Source of the DNA: Alligator mississippiensis
Taxonomy: Eukaryota; Chordata; Crocodylia; Alligatoridae
Reading direction: 5' to 3'
DNA length: 64,000 nucleotides
NCBI RefSeq assembly: GCF_030867095.1
Contig: NC_081826.1
Coordinates: 59,302,001 to 59,366,000, forward strand
A program made the position numbers and the translations under genes. Shown here in pieces: positions 43,101 to 58,145 of the stretch (the first letter of the stretch is position 1; the number at the start of each line of letters is the position of its first letter). The notes beneath the pieces were generated by a model, which searched no databases, was not told where the DNA came from, and saw only the letters and a program-made list of their open reading frames with translations.

Positions 43101-46100
43101 CTTACTATAAATCAAAAAGATTCATCTTGAACAGTAAAGTAAATCTGGAGACTTTACAAGACTGGTATTTTCAGTCCCAAACTTCTATAAAGTGCTACAC
43201 CTCAGAGGTAGAACCAAGTACAGCAAGTGCACATCAATATATTATACCGACTTCTCCTTGAGTTCTCATTTGTACTAGGTGGCTTTAAAAAAAAAAAAAA
43301 AGCCACAAAACCTCATAGATTTTAGGTACTTGATAGAGAAAATGATCCCTTACTTAAAGAATAGTCTACTAAGTACATGTTAGATATCTATCTTCTTGCT
43401 ATATCAATACTAGAAGAATTGCCTTCAAAAAAAATTAGACCCCAAACTTAAAGCTCTGCATACATGCTTAAGTTTACAGCCCGAGTAGTACCACAGACAT
43501 CAGCATAACTACTCATAGAAGGTTATGCACCTGGATAAATCTCAAGAGGGTCGGGGCCTTAGTCTCTTACTGTACAAGAAGACTCTTTCAAACGCATTAT
43601 AGAATAGGAGTCAAATGCTTTTGCTTCCCCCTTTTGGTTAGTTGAAGAGAAAGCTGATCTAGAAGAATAGCATGCAACTAATTTCATAAAAATAATGGAG
43701 AGCTTAAGCTGAAAAAAGTTTTGAACAATTCTTGCATGGCGGGAAAATAGAGCTGATGCCAAACCAACCTTCCTTAGGCCTGGAACTTTCAGGACTGCTT
43801 TAGAGAAGATTTTAGTCATCAGCTTCTGCCAATACACTATAAATTTGAGATTTGTCCAAGCATCAAAACGTAAAAGACAGACCTACTGGTTATACTGAAA
43901 TACAGTAATTGTTCATTTATATGAAAATGCATGATCTGAATCATAAGGGGGGGGGGGGGAAAAGGGGGAAACAACCCTTCCTCCCAGGTCTCACAAGTTC
44001 ATATTATTATACTCCATGTCAGAATAGAATTTAATTAAAAGTATACACTACAAATAAGAACAATTCCTTTTATCTTACAATATCTTGTGCTATTTCTATA
44101 AAGCAATCATTGGCATTGGTACCTAGGTGCCTCATCAATACTAGTTTGTATCATAAAATCATAACCAATGACTGGATCACTTGGTTAGAGAGAGCTAATC
44201 AAAGGGTCAAATCTTGCATTATAACTGGAAGTTTATCAGAGCTGACTTCTGTCACATCTTCCCTGGGAGGGTGAAAACTATTTAAGGTTCCCGAACTACT
44301 TATTTCCAGGAACTGACAGCAGGAGCAATCAGGTAACTACTGTAATAGGCTACAAACAGAGGAATAATTGAATTCATTAGTAGCTGCAGTTATATTTGAA
44401 CTACAGTAAACCTGTGTAGGCTTTCCCCATACAGCAAACTTAGTCCCCGCCATGGTTTTCCATATTGGAAGCATTCCAAACCCCTGCAATTTTATGAACA
44501 CCAATTCAGTCCACATCAGGTCCTACGCTGTAGAGACTACTGACTGCAAGTGCAGCAATGACACGCATACTATAAAATGCTCATAGAAAAAAAATTAAGC
44601 AAAACCATGGTTTTGCTTTACTGACATGTATCCAATTTAAATGGTAGCATGCCATCAAGGCTTCAGATATTGTCAGTTTGAAAGTTGGTGCACCCAAGTT
44701 GGCTCACAAGAGCAAACAAATAAATTCCATGCCTTTCATTTAGAGAAGAAGATAGATTTTTACTTTTACAGTACGTAGCTATTAGCAGAAACATTTTGTC
44801 CATGTACAGCAAAGAAAGTAAGCCTCTTTAACCCTCTCAAAAGGCTCAAAATGACAGTAAGTCAAGTCACATGTCTCATTTACTCTTTCAGAAAGAGAAG
44901 TGTGCGCCCCCTGAGGAAGTGAGAAGATTGATTTTTTAATTTTTTTTTTTTAAAGATAGCTATCAAGTAATATCATGTTATTCCTGCACAAGTATTCCTT
45001 AAAGACAGTTATTCCCCTCCTCTGCCTCTGAGTGGAAAGACATCCTTCAGGGACAGTGAACTTTACATAGTGCTCTAGAGTACTAGCTTGGCTTCTGGAC
45101 TATCAGTTTAGCTGACATGGAAGAGTCCAGCTATAAGACTTCACACATCTAGAAACACTGGCTAAGTTAATGCTGATTTTAATGGGAACAATCTGGAGCT
45201 AATTTTTTGAATTTCAGATGGTATTTTAGAATTTAGAGAAAGAAAAAAAAATCCATCCAATTTTGGTCAAGCCAGCTTATGGGACATGGAAAAAGAACAG
45301 CTCTGCCAAAAGCAAGAGTAAAAACAAGCAGACATGATGCTCCTTTGATTTGCATGAGTAGTATATACCAGCAGAGCTTTAATTAAGTGCAAAGGGTGTT
45401 GCAACAGCTCCTTTTGAGAGAAAAAAAAAAAGTTTGAGGGAAGCCAAGTTCTGGAGCTCCATGGTGCAGATCTAGCAATAGCCTATGGACTAATGCAGTT
45501 TAAGCCAATAAGATTGCCATTCAGGATCTGACAGACTTGATTGGCAAAAAAGTTGTCTTAAGTTAGTTCAAGAATTACTGAAGGTTAATCTAGTTTTCCC
45601 ATAATGAATAAGAAGGTAAAAATATAAGAAGGCATCTTAGGAAAAAAAAAAAGAAGAGTGTGTTGTATGTAAATAAGTATCTGAAATACATGCTGGAAGC
45701 AAGAATAGTTGGAGAACCTAAAATGCTTCCATATTTTTTTAAAATGGACAGTGATGTAATAATTTAGGATTTGGATACTTTGTCAATGTCATACTTAAAC
45801 TATATCTTAAAAAGCAGGTCAATCACTCGTTAAAAGCAAGCGAGCATCCCTGCCTGCATAAGCATCAACTAAGTGGGTTACAGAAGATTTTTAGCTCCCA
45901 GTTGTGATCATGACTTTAAAATGTTTAAAGCTCCTTGTAAATGCACATTTTTTAAATGCAAGAAGGAGTCAGAATAGTGTCTTGTGTACCCTGCAGTTTA
46001 AGTATGCTCTTAAACTTTACAATACAATGCACTGGAAAAAGACATTCTGCTTTGCTATTAAGGAGTTTCACAGCACAGATCTGAAGGGGCTCCTTTAGGG

Positions 46101-47877
46101 TTATGAAACAGCATTTAACTCCCATGTTAAAAGTTACAGTCGGGAGGCAGTTGAAGTTCCTGAACACCAGATAGTTCACTGAAGTCAATTGCAGCTGTAG
46201 GAATAACTCAAGACAGGCATTGACACGACTATATTTGAGATTGCTTAACTCTAGTTTCAGACTGTTGTTATGCAAGCATTTCATAACTTTACTGAAGGAC
46301 CAAAGGACAGTGCAAATACTAACTCCAGAGTCAGTCTGACAGCTAATGCAAATCCAGCATGTACCATGGCCTGCTCTTACTGTTCAAATGAGAGAATTCA
46401 TTATGACTGTACACACACCCCACCCCTGCATTTAAAAAAAAAAAAAAAAAAAAAAAGCGCAAGACCCTCAAGATTGTTTCTTATATAGCATTCTTCATTA
46501 ACGAAGTATCACCTCAGAATCCAAGCAGATCTGATACTTCAACTGTTGATCCCTTAGTGTACTTTACAGAATACTAGTTACAAATATGCAAAATTCTTAA
46601 TAAAGAAATTCTGGCTCTATTTTCCTGAAAATTTTCTCTTCTCTTTCAGCCTTTGAAGTTTGCCTCAGAACAACATTCTAGCCATGTCTCAGACAGGGCT
46701 ACTAATGATAACTTAAGATATTTTTGCAAAAGAAATTGTAGTCGCATTCCTGTAACATTTAACATATAGTTTTAAAATGATGCTATATAGGTCTGCTCAA
46801 GGATATAAAAAAAAAAAAAAGCAGCAACAATCAGGGAGTTTCAGTAGTTATTCCCTAGGGCTATTCATAAACTGATGAGACTGTTAACCTGAATTCTAAG
46901 ATGCTATCATTATGTTGTTGCTACCCTGCCCACCCATTAAGTTTAGCAATAGGGAGAGCAAGCGCAATGCCAGCAAAGAAGCATGGATGTACAGGGATTA
47001 AGTGCCGAGCCAGGAATACATAAAAACTGCTCTTCCTCAGAGGAGCCAAGGAAGAGGAAGCATTCAAGGAATAGTTACCCAGAAGTGTGCGTGACAGTTG
47101 ACCATCATGGTCCGCTCAATAAGCTCATCAGGACATTCGAGGAGGTGGTGCCCCGACACCACCCCAGCATTGTTAACCAGGACGGAAACCTCGCCGACTT
47201 CCTTGCGCACCCGCTCCGCTGTGGAGTAGACATCTTCCCTTTTGCTCACATCACAGGTGTAGGTGTAAACCTGCAAATTGCAAGGGGGCACAACTTCCTT
47301 TTCTCCATCTCCAGCGACTGCAGGACCCACACAAGAGAAGAGAGAAAAAAAGTTACTTCCCAGTCAGAGGGGCACAGAGGCAATCCCACCCGGCCCCCCC
47401 GAGGGCGCGGACGCCCCCACGTCCCAACCCCCCCCCCGCGCATTCACGGGCAGGGCAGGGCAGGGAGCCCTGGATGCTCGGGCTCCAGCAGGAGCCAGCC
47501 CTCGGGGACAGCCCCACGGGGGAAGGGCCCCGGCAGGGCCCCGTACGCAGGTGTCAGCAGTGACAGGGAAGCGGCCGGAGCGCGGCGGCGGTACCTGGGC
47601 GGGCGGGCGGCTCGGCGAGCTGGCGGTACACGAGACGCACCATGCCCGCCGTCTCCTCGTTGCTCTGCGCGTTGATGTCCCACAGCACCAGGCGCGCCCG
47701 GCGCCGGGCGAACTCGAGCGCGAAGAGGCGGCCCAGGCCGCCGCCCGCACCCGTGATAAGGCACACCTGCCCCGCCACGCTCTTCTCCTTGGGCCGCACC
47801 AGCCAGCGCGCGGCCGCCAGCACGAACGCCCACAGCACGCGGAACGCCACCACGAAGAACTCCAGCGCGATGTTCAT
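19035..47877 (-). CDS. RDH10: Retinol dehydrogenase 10 (six coding exons)
   Basis: RDH10 oxidises all-trans-retinol to retinaldehyde with NAD(P), the first step of retinoic acid synthesis, on ER membrane and lipid droplets. Joined coding exons 47877-47595, 47317-47079, 23885-23787, 22033-21888, 21128-20997 and 19158-19035 give 340 residues and a TAA stop; human RDH10 has 341. All junctions are GT-AG and phases agree. Visible parts are: a hydrophobic N-terminal anchor (about residues 3-26); the SDR cofactor loop TGAGGGLG at 42-49; NNAG at 143-146; a catalytic Ser at 196/197; and YCASK with Tyr209 and Lys213. Almost every residue outside the segment at about 84-106 matches the mammalian protein. 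The start follows a short 5' leader from a TATA box at 47991-47997. It lies head-to-head with RPL7. No inactivating change was seen. Confidence 0.97.
19162..19186. repeat. (GGAAA)n array serving as splice pyrimidine tract
   Basis: About five GGAAA units on the plus strand read as (TTTCC)n in the RDH10 transcript. The array abuts the exon 6 acceptor AG directly, so a microsatellite supplies the polypyrimidine tract. Confidence 0.9.
20997..21128 (-). CDS. RDH10: RDH10 coding exon 5
   Basis: 132 nt encoding [20 protein letters not shown] through VTFMK. The acceptor is TTTCAG and the donor GTAAGC. The codon split at each side restores Arg and Ser as in mammals. Confidence 0.97.
21888..22033 (-). 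CDS. RDH10: RDH10 coding exon 4 (catalytic Tyr/Lys)
   Basis: 146 nt beginning [20 protein letters not shown], with the active-site Tyr and Lys of the YxxxK motif, and ending in GMFRGCRI. The acceptor is ACACAG and the donor GTGAAT. Confidence 0.97.
22432..22605 (+). mobile_element. MIR-type SINE fragment
   Basis: The run TTGGCCAAGTTAG, then TTCAGTCTCTCCATCTGTAA, then CTCATTTTCAAGGCCGTAGG follows the order of the MIR core and 3' region (GGGCAAGT, CTCAGTTTCCTCATCTGTAAAATG, CTCATAGGG). It lies in RDH10 intron 3, antisense to the gene, and is old and diverged. Confidence 0.7.
22796..23352 (+). mobile_element. hAT-like repeat remnants with GC-rich interior
   Basis: Two strings resemble hAT starts of the GGTTGGCAA...GTGGCAC / GTGCC kind, near 22800 and near 23322. 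They flank a GC-rich interior with repeated CTGCC/CAGCC words. Overlapping open frames here (for example 150 aa at 22802-23254) have no recognisable family and look like by-products of GC content. Element limits are uncertain. Confidence 0.4.
23787..23885 (-). CDS. RDH10: RDH10 coding exon 3
   Basis: 99 nt, 33 codons, phase 0 on both sides: [20 protein letters not shown] then [13 protein letters not shown], with the substrate-binding/catalytic serine. The acceptor is TGTAG and the donor GTTTGT. Confidence 0.97.
25270..25610 (-). mobile_element. CR1 LINE 3' fragment split by hAT
   Basis: GCTAGAAGGGACCTCTAGAG, then (after the hAT insert) GTTATCTAGTCTAATCCCTG, match the reverse complement of the crocodilian/turtle CR1 3' region (GGACTAGATGACCTCTCGAGGTCCCTTC). 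The right part decays beyond about 25520. Confidence 0.55.
25297..25487. mobile_element. hAT MITE inserted in a CR1 copy
   Basis: The ends CAGGGGCGGGTAAC and ATTGCCCACCCCTG are inverted repeats of hAT type. An 8-bp target duplication flanks them, CTCTAGAG at 25289-25296 and CTCTACAG at 25488-25495, with one mismatch. The 191-bp element carries GTGGCCTGCGGGCCAGATGC-type subterminal sequence and no transposase frame. Confidence 0.85.
27011..27143 (+). mobile_element. CR1 LINE 3' end
   Basis: CTTGGAGGTTTTTAAGCTCC, TAAAACCTTGGCTGGGATGG and CAGACTAGGTGACCTCCTAA, ending TTCTATGATT, reproduce the final part of the CR1 3' UTR found across birds, turtles and crocodilians. It is a short 5'-truncated copy in RDH10 intron 2, antisense to the gene. 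Confidence 0.85.
28845..29185 (-). mobile_element. CR1 LINE fragment, minus strand
   Basis: CAGGATTGGAAGGAACTTCA at the left, GGAAGCTTTGCCTGAGTTGC in the middle and TTCAAATATTTGAAAATTGC then TGACCCCTCTTAATCTCC at the right follow the reverse complement of the CR1 3' region. The copy is diverged with small deletions. Confidence 0.7.
29336..29706. mobile_element. Possible MITE in RDH10 intron 2
   Basis: The left end GGGTGCATCCATTTG and the inverse of the right end (GGGTACATCTACACATG) pair as imperfect inverted repeats. The same end motif opens the element at 9966 (GGGCACATCTATAC). The interior has C- and A-runs near 29660. No target duplication is certain. Confidence 0.4.
30237..30252. repeat. 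Poly-C run (16 C)
   Basis: Sixteen consecutive C on the plus strand, G-run in the RDH10 pre-mRNA. Confidence 0.9.
37600..38170. other. GC-rich block inside RDH10 intron 2
   Basis: About 570 bp of C-rich sequence with few CpG. Words such as CTCCTGCCCCCCTCCCCTCAATGGGGG recur in shortened form (CAATTCCTGCCCCCCAACTT). Long overlapping frames exist on both strands (191 aa minus, 158 aa plus), but none has a recognisable domain or splice partner. It is probably the GC-rich interior of an unassigned dispersed repeat. Confidence 0.4.
39796..40055. mobile_element. Possible hAT MITE
   Basis: The left end CAGTGAGGGTCCTCAGACTGG and the inverse of the right end (CAGCTGTTCTCAAACTGCGG) resemble the CAGTGGTTCTCAAACTGGGG termini of a common amniote hAT group. 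The 8-bp flanks do not match well, so limits are tentative. Confidence 0.45.
46434..46456. repeat. Poly-A run (23 A)
   Basis: Twenty-three A on the plus strand (T-run in the RDH10 transcript). No retrogene body or target duplication was seen around it. Confidence 0.9.
47079..47317 (-). CDS. RDH10: RDH10 coding exon 2 (NNAG segment)
   Basis: 239 nt from [10 protein letters not shown]-like sequence through [20 protein letters not shown], the NNAG motif and [10 protein letters not shown]. The acceptor is CTGCAG at 47323-47318 and the donor GTAACT. It joins exon 1 across a Val codon. Confidence 0.97.
47318..47594 (-). other. RDH10: RDH10 intron 1 (277 bp, GC-rich)
   Basis: A short intron wholly within the CpG island, containing a C-run near 47430 and a small GGGCA-type repeat at about 47450-47466. 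A long plus-strand frame crossing it and exon 1 (47278-48138) is an antisense shadow. Confidence 0.9.
47595..47877 (-). CDS. RDH10: RDH10 coding exon 1 (anchor and cofactor loop)
   Basis: 283 nt from ATG at 47877. It encodes [20 protein letters not shown] and the start of the SDR Rossmann fold with TGAGGGLGR and the LVLWDIN strand that follows. The donor is CCAG|GTACCG. The N-terminus aligns with mammalian RDH10 from residue 1, which fixes the start. Confidence 0.97.
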
Positions 47878-47990
47878 GCCTGCGCCTGCGCCTCCGCCAC
47901 CCCCAGCTCCCACACCCGGCGCTCCGCTCCGCCACGCCACACCCCAACCCGGCCCGGCCCGACAGTGAACATGTTCTCCGCGCCGCCCCG

Positions 47991-47997
47991 CTTTATA
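47991..47997 (-). promoter_or_regulatory. RDH10: RDH10 TATA box
   Basis: TATAAAG on the minus strand (within GGCTATAAAGC), about 115 nt before the ATG. Initiation about 30 nt downstream, near 47960-47965, would give a 5' leader of about 85 nt. Initiation is inferred. Confidence 0.7.
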
Positions 47998-48084
47998 GCC
48001 CGCGCCGCCCCGCCCCGCCTCCTCGCGGCCCCGCCCCCGCGCTCCCACCGACCCCCATTCACAAGGATTCCCTTGGCCCCGTCC

Positions 48085-48440
48085 CCTCCGAGCCGCAGCC
48101 CGGCAAAGCCCCTGCCCATTGGCCCTGCCTCTGCCTAAGCCCCGCCCCCACCAATAAACCCCGCCCCCTCCCAGCCGCTCCGGCCGGTGCCTCAGCCGGC
48201 ATCTGGGCCCCGCCCCGAGTCGCGGCAGGGTAAAGCCCCTGCCCATTGGCCCTGCCCCAGCCTAAGCCCCGCCCCCTCCGAGCCGCTCTGGCAGCTGTCC
48301 CGAGCCGCAGCAGACAAAGCCCGTCCCCACCCAAGCCCCGCCCCCAAGTCTAAACTCCGCCCCCTCCGAGCTGCTCGGCAGCGGCCTCAGCTGGCGTGTT
48401 GGCCCCGCCCCGAGCCGAAGCCCCGCCTCCTCCAAGCGCT
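48085..48440. repeat. Imperfect repeats of CCAAT and GC boxes
   Basis: Related units each carry some of: CCGAGCCGC, AAAGCCC, CCCATTGGCC (an inverted CCAAT box), TAAGCCCCGCCCC and GCCTCAGC.GGC. The AAAGCCC word starts at about 48105, 48232 and 48316, so spacing is irregular (127 and 84 bp). Inverted CCAAT boxes are at 48115-48124 and 48241-48250 and several GC boxes (CCGCCCC) are present. It lies immediately upstream of the RDH10 TATA box and probably forms its proximal promoter, grown by local duplication. Confidence 0.75.
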
Positions 48441-48495
48441 GCCTCAGCGGGCATGTGGGGCTCCCCAGCAGAAGCCGCTTGGCGGTAGGGGGCGC

Positions 48496-48510
48496 GGCGC
48501 CCCCTGGCGG
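48496..48510 (-). promoter_or_regulatory. CTCF-like site
   Basis: GGCGCCCCCTGGCGG agrees with the inverted CTCF core at about 13 of 15 positions. It lies between the RDH10 and RPL7 promoters. Motif match only; occupancy is unknown. Confidence 0.4.
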
Positions 48511-48623
48511 GAACCGTGCAGTCAGGTGAAACGGGGTCTGTAAGCTGGAGCGAGTGGACTACCTGTCTGTCCCAGGATGCAGAGCGGCGCGCGGCGCCTG
48601 CCGTGAGGCAGGAGCTTGCAGGG

Positions 48624-48636
48624 ACTACGCGTCCCA
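48624..48636 (+). promoter_or_regulatory. ZNF143/THAP11-type motif
   Basis: ACTACGCGTCCCA fits the ACTAYRNNNCCCR pattern recognised by ZNF143 and THAP11 at many CpG-island promoters. Confidence 0.6.
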
Positions 48637-48670
48637 GCGGGCAGTGCGGCTGCCGGGAGCCGCCGGCAGG

Positions 48671-48690
48671 TGCATGCCGGGAGTTGTAGT
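48671..48690 (-). promoter_or_regulatory. ZNF143/SBS motif, inverted
   Basis: On the minus strand this reads ACTACAACTCCCGGCATGCA, close to the full-length ZNF143 site ACTACAATTCCCAGCATGC. An ETS-like CCGGAAGG follows directly on the same strand at 48691-48698. It faces the site at 48624-48636. Confidence 0.75.
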
Positions 48691-48920
48691 CCTTCCGGGC
48701 GGGCCGGGCTGACTCTGCAGCCTGGCTTGTTCGCAGAAGGGGGCGGTGCCGATCACAGAGCACGACCAGGTGCTGGGCACGTCCGCACCGCCCGGGACAA
48801 GCTCCTAGCGTTGTTTCCGCTGCTTATGGGCCAATGTATAGCTCAGCTCCCCCGGTTTGCTTATGGCCAGGAGTAATGCACAGTGAGAATCTCTGCCTAC
48901 GGCCCCCTCTCCCCTGCAGA

Positions 48921-48983
48921 AAGACCTGCAACTTCTGTGGCTCAAGAATTAGACTCTTAAGTCACCTCAAGGCCCATCAATGA
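48921..48983 (+). mobile_element. LINE 3' coding tail (zinc finger remnant)
   Basis: A reading frame gives KTCNFCGSRIRLLSHLKAHQ followed by TGA. The C-x2-C-x8-H-x3-H pattern with a stop just after is the C-terminal finger of a group of non-LTR retrotransposons whose upstream sequence contains LLYG...YRRH motifs. A second copy of that group begins downstream at about 49226. Clade not assigned. Confidence 0.5.
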
Positions 48984-49225
48984 GCCTTGGTGGAGAATAT
49001 CCTCCAGTCGAGTGAGTGCTCTCATAATGTCAATACCTGCCAGAGGGAAGGATGTTGGGGAAAGAGTGCGGGGGTAATCTTGCATTGGACCACTTGTCAA
49101 ATTTGAGTCCAACTGTGTAGCTGGTCCATGAAAAGATACCACTACCAAAACAGCCTTGCCTCTCACGTCATTCTTGGGCCACTGTGGCTTCACTCCAACA
49201 CTACCTTCACACCTGCCACACCTGC

Positions 49226-49894
49226 AGTCACCTCACTTGTGCAAGTGCAGTCTTCGGATGTCTGAGTAAACAGGTGTTTGAAGATCGCAATATTGGATCC
49301 AAAAGCAAGCTCATGGTTTATTAAGTTGCAATGCCCACTTTACTGTATGGAACCAAGATGTGAACTATGTACAGGAGACACCTCAAGTCGCTAGAACAGT
49401 ATCATCAGTGCTGCCTGCAGAAGATACTACAAATCCAGTGGGAAGACAGACACAGCAACATTAATGTCCTCTCACAAGCAAACACCATGAGCACTGAGGT
49501 GATGCTCAACAGACATTAACTTTGCTGGGCCAGCCACATCATCCAAATGTCTGACTCCAGAAACTCAGTCAAAGCGTACACTCGAGAGGAGGGCAGAAGA
49601 AGCACTTCAAGGATATCCTCAAGGCCAACTTGAAAAAAAATGCAATGTTGACATCAAGTAATGGGAGGCTATCAGCCAGGATGCCCCAAATGGACAAAGT
49701 GTCTGCTGCAAGGATCTCAGTACTTTAAAACCTTAAGATAACAAGAGATGGAAAACGGGAGTGGCAGAAACAGCAGCTCATGGACAAAAGCAACAACCCA
49801 AAGCCACCCATCCCACGAGGAAACATGCCCCAGCAGCAACAGAGTCTGTCAGCCCGAGACAGGCCTGCTCAGCCATCTTCAGACTCACAAGTAA
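49226..49894 (+). mobile_element. Non-LTR retrotransposon RT C-terminal fossil
   Basis: One plus-strand frame from about 49240 reads FGCLSKQVFEDRNI, KSKLMVY, MPTLLYGTKM, TMYRRHLKSLEQYHQ, LQKILQIQWEDRHSN and WASHIIQMSDSR. This is the order seen after the polymerase domain of a widespread group of animal LINEs (LLYG..TWTLYRRH...CLRSILGIRWQDR...RWAGHV.RM). It is broken by three in-frame stops over this stretch and by at least one frame change. The tail at 49866-49894 reads LSHLQTHK and a stop, a decayed zinc finger. The element is heavily truncated at its 5' end. Confidence 0.75.
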
Positions 49895-50442
49895 GACAAT
49901 CCGTCTCTACTGAGAGACTGACAATGATGCCACCACAAGAAGGGCAAGTAATCCTAGAAGGGCGAGTTAATTATTTTAGGGTCAATGGATTAATTACATT
50001 GAACAGCTCTTGGGGGTGCACAGAGCCCCTTCAGTGTCAGCAAGGGGTGGGGGGGCACCTTTCCCCAGGCACAAGGGCTCTGCTGAAGCCCAGGTCCGGT
50101 CCGCACCCCACAGGGCAGCCGCGCCTAGTCTCGAGAGGTGTGGCGTGGCCCGCGGGCCAGCTGTGCTGAACTTGGCCCTGTCCCACGCTTGTAATAAAAC
50201 TCCTGCGGAAAGCACCTAATCCCCAGCGGGTATTTAAGGCCCGACCCCGCCCACTTCCGTCCTCCAGGCCACGCACGCACTCCCGCACCCTTTCAACACA
50301 GGCAGCAGCGAAGCCACCTGCGCACGTGTCAGGCACCGCGTTAGTCACCTAGTCTGGGGAAGAGGGGCCCTGCCCTCCGCGCCGCGCCGGCTCCTTAAGC
50401 GTGCGGTGCGCATGCGCGCGTTCTCTCTTTCCGGTGGCGATC

Positions 50443-58064
<7,622 letters not shown>

Positions 58065-58139
58065 AGTAAGAATCTCGAGTGTCACTAGAAAGATGCTGCA
58101 GGGTGTGTGGGTCTCTTGTTTTTGTTTTGTATAGTTAAA

Positions 58140-58145
58140 AATAAA
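58140..58145 (+). terminator. RPL7: Alternative poly(A) signal
   Basis: AATAAA about 75 nt after the stop codon, usable only if the final donor is skipped. It is preceded by a T/G-rich stretch and is a weaker candidate than the distal site. Confidence 0.4.

Larger units (their letters stand above)
23886..47078 (-). other. RDH10: RDH10 intron 2 (23.2 kb)
   Basis: This long intron separates the cofactor-binding exons from the catalytic exons; human RDH10 also has one large intron here. Apart from the listed CR1 and hAT pieces it is mainly AT-rich unique-looking DNA with many A-runs on the plus strand. The stretches 24.7-25.15 kb, 37.6-38.2 kb, 41.15-41.45 kb and 42.0-42.6 kb are more GC-rich. 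They look like repeat material but were not assigned. No other gene was recognised inside it. Confidence 0.85.
47370..48760. promoter_or_regulatory. RDH10: CpG island over the RDH10 5' end
   Basis: Dense CG dinucleotides and high GC from RDH10 intron 1 through exon 1, the core promoter and about 800 bp of upstream sequence. It stands out sharply from the AT-rich flanks. The upstream half contains imperfect repeats with CCAAT and GC boxes, then a pair of ZNF143-type motifs. Confidence 0.85.

Noticed and set aside
46380-46456. Processed retrogene tail at the 23-A run
   Set aside because: No coding body, poly(A) signal or target duplication upstream of the run.
47278-48138. 286-aa plus-strand open frame
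   Set aside because: It is antisense to RDH10 exons 1-2 and the promoter in very GC-rich DNA. Its sequence is low-complexity Ala/Pro/Arg with no domain.
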